Below are positions 1 to 8,130 of a stretch of DNA of 64,000 nucleotides, in pieces. This stretch comes from an uncultured Schlesneria sp. (GTDB taxonomy: Bacteria > Planctomycetota > Planctomycetia > Planctomycetales > Planctomycetaceae): NCBI GenBank assembly GCA_903904835.1, contig CAIVEI010000189.1:1-64000 (forward strand), written 5' to 3'. Below the pieces are notes generated by a model, which did not search any database, was not told the origin of the DNA, and saw nothing but the letters and a program-made list of their open reading frames with translations. The position numbers and the translations under genes were made by a program. Position 1 is the first letter of the stretch, and the number at the start of each line of letters is the position of its first letter.

Positions 1-143
1 GCCCTAGCGACTTTTTTCTAAAATCGTCTCTTCCATTCTGTATTCATCCTGCCGCCGAGAATTCTGGTTTCAAAGTTCGACCGACTTCGACCATTCCTCG
101 TAATTCATAGTGTTTTGGCGATTATTCCCCCGTTTTTTGGGGT

Positions 144-196
144 GTTCGAGTTCGATCGAGTTCGACGCAGTTCGACCGACTTCGATCAAGTTCGTC
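144..196. repeat. GTTCGA direct-repeat cluster
   Basis: The hexamer GTTCGA or a one-base variant recurs five to six times here at 6-11 bp spacing, and a further copy lies near position 76. No reading frame in this stretch resembles a protein. It abuts the large inverted repeat at 205-313, so the two are probably parts of one repetitive intergenic block. Confidence 0.6.
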
Positions 197-204
197 TGTC
201 TCTG

Positions 205-313
205 TTTCGTGTTTTCGAACTTTCGTGCTTTCGTGATTGGTTTTCATCATTAAGTCGCGGAAAGCGAGATTATCAAGAGGATCACGAAAACACGAAAGTT
301 CGAAAACACGAAA
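205..313. repeat. Inverted repeat with 33-bp arms
   Basis: The left arm (205-237) and right arm (281-313) are reverse complements over 33 bp with a single mismatch, separated by 43 bp. Each arm is itself built from CGAAA/TTTCG words (for example TTTCGTGTTTTCGAAC). As RNA it would form a long hairpin. It is not beside a recognisable gene end and has no transposase, so I read it as a dispersed intergenic palindrome and not as a terminator. Confidence 0.8.
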
Positions 314-1004
314 AAATGCAGCCTCAGTTGTGCGAGCGGTCTCCCGACCCCGCACCGACTTCACAGGGCACAAATCCCAAGCAACGAGCCCCCACGGTTC
401 GCCGCCGGGTAAACCGCATAAAATTCATTCCAAAATGTCAAAGATCAATTGTCGTCGTCAGGTTGTGGTTTCGGTAAATCCAGGCGAGCCGGGCCGAAAC
501 GGCCAGAGAGTAGTTGATGAGAAAGTGGTAAGTAGACCAGTCTCAGAAACGAAACCGATGTCCTGATTTTTCTACTCTCGACACACTCAAAACCACTCTC
601 CAGCCGCTTCGGCTCGGTCCTCGCGGATTCTTTCCTCTCCGCCAAACAAAATGCGACATAAAAATACAATAAAACGTATTGGTGGTCAATAGAAAAATAG
701 AAATAATTCCTTAATGTTTGGATGGTGTTTTTCGACGTGAAAGGAATGCGGGCAATTACGGGAGTCATTGTGGAGGGCCACGAACCGCGACCGCTACAAA
801 GCCCCTCTTGTCGACGCCGAAAATCAGGAATTGGAGTCCGACATCTGTGCCCTTGCGAGAATTGGCGAAAACGTCGTAATTTCTCACCGTCCCGATTTCC
901 CTAGAGATTCGGCAGCGTTAAACAAACTTATGGGAATCATGACAATTCCGATTGGGCACTTTATCCCTTGATGAAGCCGATCGCGGCACCGAGCCTATTG
1001 AGAA
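314..1004. other. Intergenic stretch without a supported gene
   Basis: About 690 bp between the inverted repeat and the first Rpn remnant. Open frames on both strands have arginine/serine-rich translations typical of non-coding frames. A 67-codon frame at 768-971 lies just before the Rpn remnant and could be decayed coding sequence, but I cannot match it to a family. Confidence 0.5.
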
Positions 1005-1418
1005 TTGACGAAGTTGACGGCGACACGCGAGAATCTGCAATCGGCTACGGCGGCGGAACGATGGTCATTTTTTCTGTTGAACGCGGAAAACCTGACGGTG
1101 GCTGAAATCCGGGAACTGTTTCCGGAGCCGGAATTCGCCGAAGCGGCAGGAGTTTTAGAAATGATCAAAGACAATCCCGACCAAATGAGCGATTATATTT
1201 CGCGACTAAAGTACAAACTGGACGAAGGTTGGAGGATTGAAAGCACCCGTGCCGAAGCGCTGAAGGAAGGGGAATTGATCGGCCAGATCGTCATTCTTCA
1301 AGAGCTTCTCGGATTGACCGAACCGGGTCGCAAGGATTTGTCGAATTATGACGCAATTCAACTTAATGACCTGTGCTCACAACTCCGCCTTCAATTGCGA
1401 TCCCGGCAGTCCAATTGA
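1005..1418 (+). pseudogene. C-terminal remnant of an Rpn-family nuclease-like gene
   Basis: The translation (up to 137 residues) resembles the C-terminal third of Rpn/PD-(D/E)XK 'transposase' proteins: a helical block with WSFFLLNAE, then LFPEPEF, then a basic and acidic helical tail with EALKEGELIGQIVILQELL. The catalytic PD-(D/E)XK half is absent. The only available start is a TTG at 1005, and an in-frame TGA lies at 999-1001, so the frame looks like the end of a longer broken gene. It faces the second Rpn fragment tail to tail across 43 bp. An alternative is a stand-alone small protein like the short Rpn products described as intragenic antitoxins, but nothing seen here proves expression. 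Confidence 0.55.
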
Positions 1419-1461
1419 TTCAAATAAAAAGCGATTTTTTAATGTCTTTGATCAAAGATCT

Positions 1462-2109
1462 TCAGGAAACGCGACGGTTACGCAGGCGTTCTTGAAGATC
1501 AGCCGTTTGTGACTGAAGTTGCTCCAATGTCTTGCCTTCGAAATCGGAATCGGTGCTGATTGGAAGACTCAAAATCTCTTGAAGCATCCGAATCAATTCG
1601 ATTTTCCCAGCAATAAGGCCCTCATTGCGCGAGGCATTCAGTTCCCATTGTCGGTCGCGGATCGCTTTTTCTCGTCCATCGTACATTGCTTTGTCTTCGG
1701 TAACTTCTGCGATCTGTGTGATTGTCTGAGTCGCGAGACGAATTGCTTCCTGTGGAAACAGCCTTAACAACTCTTCGGGTTCGTATTCATGGGCATGGAG
1801 CAGCCAATAAAGCCAACATTCCAGGAAACTCGCCGTAACCAGATCCTTCTCTTCTAAATGATATCGTCCCAACTCGATCGTGTGAATTTCTAAAGTGTCA
1901 TTTAGCGTCCGTCCCGATTCCTGATCGGTGAATTGGAAGGCATGGTGGACTTTCTTCGAATCGTGCCAGAGGACTCCGTCGAGCAGACAGATGGAATACG
2001 CGGGCTTCAGCAACGCATAGTCATCGCCCGACCTCAGTTGGTCGGTATAGATTTCGCACCCGTGGAAAACGATCCGGTGGATCAATCCGCTAAAAATCGA
2101 TAACTGCAT
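1462..2109 (-). pseudogene. 5'-truncated Rpn-family PD-(D/E)XK nuclease-like gene
   Basis: The 215-residue frame matches the C-terminal two thirds of the Rpn family of PD-(D/E)XK recombination-promoting nucleases. It opens at the conserved DVEMQ strand (the second catalytic motif) followed by a GLIHRIVFHG helix and YTDQL, and later has DQESGRTLNDTLEIHT and LLHAHEYEPEELLRLFP. The codons just upstream read V-Y-D-V-E, so homology continues five codons past the ATG at 2109 to an in-frame TAG, where it stops. I could not find the missing N-terminus in any upstream frame. The first catalytic acidic residue is therefore missing and the gene is probably dead. The tail is a charged helix (ENEGL/GKIEL type) as in intact members. 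Confidence 0.7.
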
Positions 2110-2201
2110 TTCGACATCGTAGACCTACTTCAGAAACTGAGAGCGAGCGTAAACTCTGCGTTGAACGCGGTAAGTGGTCCTGCGAGTTTAGAAAACAAAG
2201 A

Positions 2202-2693
2202 ATGACCCGGGAGACAGAAATGCATGAAGACGCGTACCAGTGTGAGGTCGGTTCCGACATCTTTCGGCGTGTTTGTGTCGAGCTGAATTCCACCGTCTTG
2301 GATAGCAATGCAAAATGGTCCGTGGAAATCAGGTCGGGTGGGGTCCGGTTTTCAGACGAGATTCCAGTTTCGATCAAGTCCTCCGACGAATTGCAGTTGC
2401 CCGCCGTGACATTATTCCGGCGACTTTGGGCGTATCGACAGTCTCTTCTTCTCGTCGAGCCTCGCGCGGACTTGGAGCCGACTTGGACAGCGGTGAAGCG
2501 GTCGTCACCAAATTGGGTTGGGTTCACTCCCAACCGATGTTCGCGAGAGCACGGGCAAATCTATGTTGAAGCAACCGCCGAAGCACTCGAAAAATTTGAT
2601 CGAGAGAATCAGAAATACGACTCGTACCCAAAAGCGAACGAGTCAGACCAGGCGAAAAGTATGGACGCACTACAGGTGACCGGGACGAAATGA
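2202..2693 (+). CDS. Hypothetical protein, 163 aa
   Basis: An ATG-initiated frame of 163 codons, divergent from the truncated Rpn gene. The translation is protein-like: mixed strands and helices, an aromatic-rich centre (FRRLWAYRQSLLL), an NWVGFTPNRC segment and an acidic helical end (ATAEALEKFDREN). There is no signal peptide or membrane segment, and I recognise no family. It could be a small cytoplasmic accessory protein, but chance coding in a decayed region cannot be excluded. A second open frame overlaps it at 2315-2569 and looks less protein-like. Confidence 0.4.
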   Translation: MTRETEMHEDAYQCEVGSDIFRRVCVELNSTVLDSNAKWSVEIRSGGVRFSDEIPVSIKSSDELQLPAVTLFRRLWAYRQSLLLVEPRADLEPTWTAVKRSSPNWVGFTPNRCSREHGQIYVEATAEALEKFDRENQKYDSYPKANESDQAKSMDALQVTGTK

Positions 2694-2832
2694 TGAGACT
2701 GAAACGGAGTTGAGGTGGATGTTCTCAATCATCAACACCGACAAGTTCCTTTGTACCGTTCTCGAAACGCGTATCGCCTTGAGGACCAGGCGGTGGCTCA
2801 AAAAAACGGAAGAGTTTCGGAACACTCATTTT

Positions 2833-2923
2833 CGCTAATCCGCACTTATCGGGAAAAACCAGGAACTGAATCTGACGTCAATTCGTGCCTCTTTTCTGAT
2901 TAGCGTTAATTAGTGGAGATTAG
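2833..2923. repeat. CGCTAATC/GATTAGCG inverted repeat with 10-bp-phased ATTAG
   Basis: CGCTAATC at 2833-2840 and its exact complement at 2898-2905 flank 57 bp. From the right copy, ATTAG occurs at 2899, 2909 and 2919, exactly one helical turn apart. The gap 2694-3103 holds no gene I can support. The repeat lies between the hypothetical gene and the 3' end of the interrupted Rpn gene. Confidence 0.55.
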
Positions 2924-3103
2924 TATTTCAAAGCTCTTAATCAATTGGACTTTCTAATTCTCTTCGAATATCAAACGCTGTTGAACTTGGCACACGGGTA
3001 TGGAAGTCAGAACGCGAAATTCGACAATTTGTCGAAAAAGCCTTTGGTTCTACTGAAGAAACAAAAGATTAAAAATGATCACACGCCCGAAGATCTTCAG
3101 TCT

Positions 3104-4153
3104 CTAATGAATCGACGTTTTTAGCCAGTTCTTGAGATCTTCGATTGTCTGAAAGTCGAAGAGAGCGTCGCCCAGTGCCTGGCTTTCGGCCAGGGTTAAC
3201 TGGTTAATTGCCTGCTCGACGTCCCCAGGCAATTGGCCGCACCGCCGCGTCAGCATCCGTAACAGGAGCGTGATACTCCCCTGTTCGCGTCCTTTCTCCA
3301 GACCTTCTTCCAAACCTTTTTCCAAACCTTCTTCCAGCCCCTGCTCGCGTCCTTTTTCCAGACCTTCTTCAAGTCCTTCCTCTTTGGCGAGGCGTTCCAC
3401 AGAAGTGATGTAAGGCATTTTCAGCTCCTTTTCGTAGGCCACGAGTTCCGATTTAAACCGTCGGTCCAAATCGGGTCGCAGATGCATCATCCAGTCTATC
3501 AGACGAAAGATCTCGCGAATCTCATCTTGATTGTAACCTGCCGAATAAAGATTTCGCACTAATTCCGTTTTCGAATTGTATCGAGATTCCGGATCGCTGG
3601 CAGTACGAAGTGCCGCAATCTGGGCACGCGCCACTTCAACGATCAGCGAACGCTGCCCGGCCCAATCGGTCTCAAGATGATCCAAGACCTTACAGACCGG
3701 AAATCGCCGATCGGTTCCATATCCGCCAAATTCAAAATGATATTCGCTTGGTCGCCAGCCCGAATTCAGATCGGTCAGGATCACGAGCGTCAACACTTCC
3801 TGTTGAAAAAGCCATTTCAGCCCGGAATTATAGAGATCGATACGAGCGATAAAGTCGGCTTCGTAGGAAGATTGAATCTCCAAATGGCACAAGATCCATT
3901 GATCGCGACCGTCGATCAGGCGGACTTTGAAAAGTAAGTCGACTTCCTGATTGCGACGCCCCGATCGTCCAATGATTTGACCAATTTCCTTGTCCAGCCA
4001 TTCTTGTTCGCTCGTCCAATCAATTAAACCTGCAACGAGAGGAAAGCAGAGTTCGATGAACTCCTTCAAATGCCATCACAGGGCTTCTTTCCAAGCCCCG
4101 TCGTAGTCGCTCCCTTGCCGCTCGTGCGAACTCTCGTCGAGATATTCGTTCAT
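3104..4153 (-). pseudogene. Rpn/DUF4351 nuclease-like gene interrupted by TGA at codon 26
   Basis: Reading from the ATG at 4151-4153, 25 codons (MNEYLDES...YDGAWKEAL) run into a TGA at 4076-4078. The same frame then continues (WHLKEFIELCFP...) to a stop at 3104, giving about 349 residues with one internal stop. The downstream part alone would have to start at a TTG (4069). The protein has the PD-(D/E)XK core (QEVDLLFKVR, then LCHLEIQSS, about 40-70 residues after the stop). A charged helix follows, built from repeats of EEGLEKGREQGLEEGLEK type. A C-terminal DUF4351-like segment ends at residues DLKNWL. Because homology continues across the TGA, this is a nonsense mutation or less likely recoding. 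The glutamate/lysine repeats are encoded by near-identical DNA repeats at about 3290-3380. Confidence 0.75.
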
Positions 4154-4460
4154 GAGAAAATCAAGTTTAGAACAAGAGTACCCGTACACCGTAAATGCAG
4201 AGGGGCAGACCTGTGAACGGTTACCGCTTAAGAAATTTAGCGTTTAATTCGAATTCGAGTCGAAAAGCCTATCAAATATCAACGTTCGTTAAACGAGTTT
4301 TTTGTATCCTTTGGGTTACGCAAAAGAACGCTGCGCGTGTCGACTAGAATTGAGGTCGAACGGTCGGCCCCTCAGGCCTTTGGGTAATTCGATTGCTGAA
4401 AAATGACCGATCCCTGCGATTCAATCGTTATTGGTATGCGCGCTCAGTCCCATTGCGAAG
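4154..4460. other. Intergenic gap before the respiratory operon 3' end
   Basis: About 300 bp between the start of the interrupted Rpn gene and the stop of the last respiratory-operon gene. It must hold the Rpn promoter and the operon's end. I see no GC-rich hairpin with a T-run and no convincing promoter boxes. Confidence 0.4.
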
Positions 4461-4763
4461 TCAATGTTCGGCCTTCGCCTTGGCCAGATAGGGCTGGCTG
4501 CCAGCGTTGTCAAACAGGTGTTGGTATCCCGCAGCGGTCAGCGCCATCTTCTCTTGCTTCGAAACCCACCAGAGCAACACACCAACGCTCAGGAACAGAG
4601 CCGAGATCATTCCCATCATGAACAGGATGCTGATCATGTAGGCCTTCGGCTCTGGAGCATCGGATGCTTCCAGGGCATACTTACACATCGGGCAGGCCCA
4701 CGCGTTGGAAGCTTGTGCCAGAACGATTGTTGCAAACGCCATCGACTTCAGTGTGCGATTCAT
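4461..4763 (-). CDS. Small membrane protein with CPMC motif
   Basis: Last gene of the respiratory operon, 100 residues from the ATG at 4763. That start leaves 10 bp after the DUF420 stop; the longer ATG frame at 4781 would overlap it. A signal-peptide-like start (MNRTLKSMAFATIVLAQASNAWA) is followed directly by CPMCKYALE and then one membrane span (about residues 43-63). The tail is short and charged. The mature protein would carry the CPMC pair at the outer face, which suits metal or heme handling or thiol exchange, but the family is not one I can name. Position behind SCO1 and DUF420 suggests an oxidase-assembly role; that is inference. Confidence 0.7.
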   Translation of the reverse strand: MNRTLKSMAFATIVLAQASNAWACPMCKYALEASDAPEPKAYMISILFMMGMISALFLSVGVLLWWVSKQEKMALTAAGYQHLFDNAGSQPYLAKAKAEH

Positions 4764-4773
4764 AAAAATAACC

Positions 4774-5238
4774 TCAAACATCCGAGCCAGGCCAATGGTA
4801 AAGCATCACATAGATGATAACACCCGTTACCGAGACGTAAACCCAAATCGGGAATGTTATCAACGCAATCCGACGATGCCGAGCCCAGTCCTGCTTCCAG
4901 GCTCGAAATAATGTGATCGAAGCGAGCACGGGAACGGCTGCCGCCAGAATCACATGCGTGACCAGGATCAGCAGGTAAACGATCCCAATCGCGGTTCCCT
5001 TGTGGCCAAATCGCTTGCCAGGCTCGCCGGTATAAGCATGCAAAGCGAAGTGATAGGCCAGGTAACACCCGAGGAACAGGATCGATGTGAAAAACGCAGC
5101 GATCATCGTCCGGGCATGAGCCGTCCGCTGGCCCCGTTTGATCAGCCAATAGCCAACAACCAGCATGATCCCCGCCAGGCCGTTCAGGCCCGCGTTGACC
5201 GCCGGAAGCATTGCTGCCCAGTAAGGAAGTTTGTCCAC
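4774..5238 (-). CDS. DUF420 family membrane protein
   Basis: A 154-residue protein with four predicted membrane segments and scattered histidines (AYHFALHAY, FGHKG, THVILA), typical of DUF420. Members of this family (for example CtaM/YozB in Firmicutes) are needed for maturation of heme A-containing oxidases, so a role in assembling the operon's oxidase is likely. The start is a GTG at 5238; the next ATG is nine codons in and would trim only the periplasmic end. It is transcribed downstream of SCO1 across a 168-bp gap that contains a tandem duplication. Confidence 0.8.
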   Translation of the reverse strand: MDKLPYWAAMLPAVNAGLNGLAGIMLVVGYWLIKRGQRTAHARTMIAAFFTSILFLGCYLAYHFALHAYTGEPGKRFGHKGTAIGIVYLLILVTHVILAAAVPVLASITLFRAWKQDWARHRRIALITFPIWVYVSVTGVIIYVMLYHWPGSDV

Positions 5239-5279
5239 GAGTTATCGCACGCCTTCTTCAGTGGTTTTTTGGTCTGCTG

Positions 5280-5447
5280 TTGAGGAACTTGACGTACTAA
5301 CTGTCGAAAAAGTTCCTCGGGTTCATGGAGCGGCAGCTCCTGGCAAACCGCTTGTCGCGGCTCTTGAGGAACTTGACGTTCTATATGTCGAAAAAGTTCC
5401 TCGGGTTCAAGGAGCGGTAGCTCCTGGCAAACCGCTTATAGCGGCTC
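5280..5447. repeat. 84-bp tandem duplication spanning the SCO1 stop codon
   Basis: Two copies (5280-5363 and 5364-5447) in head-to-tail array with a few substitutions. The copy nearer SCO1 encodes its last residues (…SGLPGATAP) and stop codon. The second copy repeats that coding end and its TGA beyond the gene. Each copy contains the inverted repeat GAGGAACTT … AAGTTCCTC, so the SCO1 3' end carries two successive hairpins. Period 84 bp equals 28 codons. Confidence 0.85.
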
Positions 5448-6255
5448 TCAATGGGGCAACCTGCTTGAGTTCTTTTCGCAGTTTAGCCATTTCTTCGCCC
5501 TTCTGAGCATTAAACTTCCCGATCACTCGACCGGTTTTATCGACCAACATGATGTTGGTTGAGTGAATGATTTCAAAGCCAGGTTTGCGATCGCGGTCTT
5601 CCTCTTCCTGAACCGGCATCAGGAAGCTGCGGTGAATCAAACCATAGATTTCAGCCTGGGGTCCGGTCAGGAACTTCCAGCGACTGAAGTCAGCTCCCAG
5701 TTCCTTGCCGTAGGTTTTGAGGATTTCAGCAGTATCCCGCTGCGGGTCAACTGTCAGCGAGATAAGATTAAAATCATAGTCTTTCAATCGATCTTGAAGC
5801 TCACGCATTTCCCGGCTGACATTAGGGCAAGGACCACGACAGAAGGTGAAAATGAATGAAATAACAAATGGCTTGCCGAGTAAATCGGCTTTTGTCACCG
5901 TTTGGCCTTCGGTATCGGTGAATAAAAAGTCTTCAATTCCTTCAGGACTCCAGGGGTTTTCATCCTGCTCTTTCGTCACCTCTTGGGGTAGGAAAGTTCC
6001 ATCCTTTTGAGGGATTAACTTGATCGTTTTTCCGCTTCGCCCGTCATCATCCTGAGTCTGATTCTCGGTGACCATTCTGCCGTTACGAGATTCGGATCTG
6101 GCGAGATAATTCAACCGCCACTGATACCACCCGAAAATAATTCCCGCCAGACACATGACCCAAACGATCGATCCAATCCACAATATCGAATTGGAACTTC
6201 GTGAATGGGCTGCCTGATTCTCGCTACGGGAGGTGTTGATGTCTGTGTTTGTCAT
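5407..6255 (-). CDS. SCO1/SenC copper chaperone
   Basis: A 282-residue membrane-anchored thioredoxin-fold protein that delivers copper to the CuA centre of cytochrome oxidase subunit II. Residues 24-42 form an N-terminal membrane anchor, followed by a linker. The SCO domain holds the metal-binding CRGPC motif (C139, C143) and the distal histidine H231 in IIHSTN, so all three copper ligands are present. It lies in the oxidase operon after the ABC permease gene. The C-terminal residues and stop lie inside a tandem duplication. Confidence 0.93.
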   Translation of the reverse strand: MTNTDINTSRSENQAAHSRSSNSILWIGSIVWVMCLAGIIFGWYQWRLNYLARSESRNGRMVTENQTQDDDGRSGKTIKLIPQKDGTFLPQEVTKEQDENPWSPEGIEDFLFTDTEGQTVTKADLLGKPFVISFIFTFCRGPCPNVSREMRELQDRLKDYDFNLISLTVDPQRDTAEILKTYGKELGADFSRWKFLTGPQAEIYGLIHRSFLMPVQEEEDRDRKPGFEIIHSTNIMLVDKTGRVIGKFNAQKGEEMAKLRKELKQVAPLRAAISGLPGATAP

Positions 6256-6279
6256 ATTTTTCTCAATTCGGCCGCACGA

Positions 6280-7149
6280 CTAACGTGCATTATGAGCTGT
6301 TTGGCGACCCGTCAACCAGATGGCGATCGAAATGTAGATCACTGCTGACGCGACTGTCACGGCAAGGCAAACTGGAAACGTTGGAAGCCCTGCGACCGCA
6401 TCGATGTTCGGTGTCACAAGTCGACGAAGTCCGGCCGTACCATAAGTCAAAGGATTAAGCCGAATGACCCATGAAAGCCAACCTGATTCCGGTGCCGGAA
6501 AAAATGACCCGGAAAGAAGCCACATCGGCATCAGAAATACGCTCATGATCGCATGAAATCCATGCGTCGAATCCATTGGCCAGGCAATTAAATACCCGAG
6601 TGAAGTCAGTGCAAATGCCACCAACGCAAGGTAAGCGAGCACAATCGGAAAATTGAACCACGTCAGTCCCGTGGAAATGGGAGGCGAAAGTCCAACAACC
6701 GCAAGCAACGGTCCGATTGCCAGAAATAACACGGCTTGCATGACCGCTAAGATCGTTCCGCCGAAAACCTTCCCTAATACGATGGCCAGCCGCGAAACAG
6801 GAGCCACCAGAACCCCTTGCAAAAATCCTTCGCGACGGTCTTCAATGATCGAAATGGTCGAAAAAATCGCGGTAAACATCACGATCATGACCGCGACACC
6901 GGGGAAAAAATATTCCTGATAGGAAATCCCGGCAGGTCCTCGAAACGAACCTTGCAGACCCGCTCCAAACAAGATCCAGAAAATGAACGGTTGCCCCAGA
7001 GCACCGATAATCCGCGTCCGCTGCCGAAAAAATCGGACGAGTTCACGCAATGCCAGAGTGTAGACCGCCAATCCGATGGAAGGTTGGGCGTGCGCAACGT
7101 CACCATTTGAGTCATTGATCGATTCAGAAATCGCAATCGCTTTTGACAT
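6280..7149 (-). CDS. ABC-2 type transporter permease
   Basis: A 289-residue protein with about six membrane helices and the ABC-2 signature layout: a cytoplasmic N-terminus, a FFPGVAVMIVMF helix, an amphipathic EDRREGFLQGVLVAPVSR coupling stretch, and LSGSFFPAPES before the last helices. It follows the ATPase gene after 22 bp and must pair with it. The substrate is unknown; placement between oxidase subunits and SCO1 suggests export of something used in oxidase or heme assembly, as for CcmAB-like exporters, but this is inference. Confidence 0.9.
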   Translation of the reverse strand: MSKAIAISESINDSNGDVAHAQPSIGLAVYTLALRELVRFFRQRTRIIGALGQPFIFWILFGAGLQGSFRGPAGISYQEYFFPGVAVMIVMFTAIFSTISIIEDRREGFLQGVLVAPVSRLAIVLGKVFGGTILAVMQAVLFLAIGPLLAVVGLSPPISTGLTWFNFPIVLAYLALVAFALTSLGYLIAWPMDSTHGFHAIMSVFLMPMWLLSGSFFPAPESGWLSWVIRLNPLTYGTAGLRRLVTPNIDAVAGLPTFPVCLAVTVASAVIYISIAIWLTGRQTAHNAR

Positions 7150-7171
7150 AATCTTCTTGAATCACTCGAGC

Positions 7172-8113
7172 TCAAACAGGTTCGTTTTCCCAAAAACGAT
7201 GCCCCGTCCGCGAAATAAAAACGTCTTCCAAGGTCGGCTTTGCCAGCGAGATCGCCGTGATCTCACTCGGAAAAGCAGTCACAATGTCTCGCAACAGTTC
7301 GTGTCCCGCGTTCCCTTCGATTCGGATCGACTCCCCTATTTGACGAGGGGTCAATTGAAAGCGATCGGTCAGTTTTTCAGCGAGCGATTTTGGGTCTGAC
7401 GATTGGATCGTCAGGCAGTCCCCCCCGACTGACAGACGCAACTCGTCAGGCATTCCAATCGCAACCAGTTCTCCTTTATGCAAGATTCCCAATCGATCGC
7501 ACCGATCAGCCTCTTCCATCAGATGAGTGGTTACGAGAATTGTAGTCCCTTCGTCGCGTCGCAGGCGTGACAGATACTCCCACAAATCATGGCGAGCGCC
7601 AGGGTCGAGGCCTGTGCTGGGTTCATCGAGCAACAGGATGCGAGGACGATGAAGCAAGCTTTTTGCCACTTCGACGCGGCGCTTCAGTCCGCCAGATAAA
7701 GAATCGACCAGATCTTGAGCACGGTCTTTCAAACCCAATCTGTCCAGTAGCTCGCTGATACGCGATTTCGCCGTTTGGCCGGAGAGACCATAAAGATGTG
7801 ACTGATGTTTCAGGTTTTCCGTAACAGTCAACTTCCCATCCAGGCTCGGTGATTGAAACGTCACACCGATCAGTTGACGGACTGATCGAGATTCTGTGGC
7901 AACGTTCTTGCCGAGAAGAGTTGCGGTACCAGACTGGACCGGAAGAAGTGTTGCCAGCAGCCGAAATAGAGTTGTCTTCCCACCACCGTTTGGCCCGAGC
8001 AATCCAAAGATTTCGCCAGCCGCGACCGTGAAGCCGATGCCTCGCAGTGCCTCACGATCCCCGTAACGATGACGAAGATCGGAAACACGAACAGCAATGC
8101 TATCTGACATCAC
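7172..8113 (-). CDS. ABC transporter ATP-binding protein
   Basis: A 313-residue DrrA/CcmA-like ATPase. The Walker A is GPNGGGKTT (Gly where Ala is usual, still within GxxGxGKT). The signature is LSGGLKRRVEVAKSLL, the Walker B ILLLDEPSTGLDP and the switch VTTHLMEEA. A C-terminal extension of about 90 residues is typical of the drug-export type. It starts 17 bp after the oxidase subunit IV stop and is followed by its permease. It powers an ABC-2 exporter of unknown substrate embedded in the oxidase operon. Confidence 0.93.
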   Translation of the reverse strand: MMSDSIAVRVSDLRHRYGDREALRGIGFTVAAGEIFGLLGPNGGGKTTLFRLLATLLPVQSGTATLLGKNVATESRSVRQLIGVTFQSPSLDGKLTVTENLKHQSHLYGLSGQTAKSRISELLDRLGLKDRAQDLVDSLSGGLKRRVEVAKSLLHRPRILLLDEPSTGLDPGARHDLWEYLSRLRRDEGTTILVTTHLMEEADRCDRLGILHKGELVAIGMPDELRLSVGGDCLTIQSSDPKSLAEKLTDRFQLTPRQIGESIRIEGNAGHELLRDIVTAFPSEITAISLAKPTLEDVFISRTGHRFWENEPV

Positions 8114-8130
8114 ATCCTCAATTGGACTGG

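Noticed and set aside
122-768. Several 80-120-codon frames on both strands
   Set aside because: Overlap the GTTCGA and inverted repeats; their translation reflects the repeats (Lys-His-Glu and Arg-Ser runs).
3290-3380. Possible CRISPR or minisatellite array
   Set aside because: The repeats are in-frame coding for charged helix repeats (EEGLEKG type) with no spacers.
4076-4078. TGA as selenocysteine or readthrough codon in the Rpn gene
   Set aside because: The residue is not at a catalytic place, no stem-loop typical of SECIS was seen after it, and neighbouring Rpn copies are also broken; nonsense mutation is simpler.
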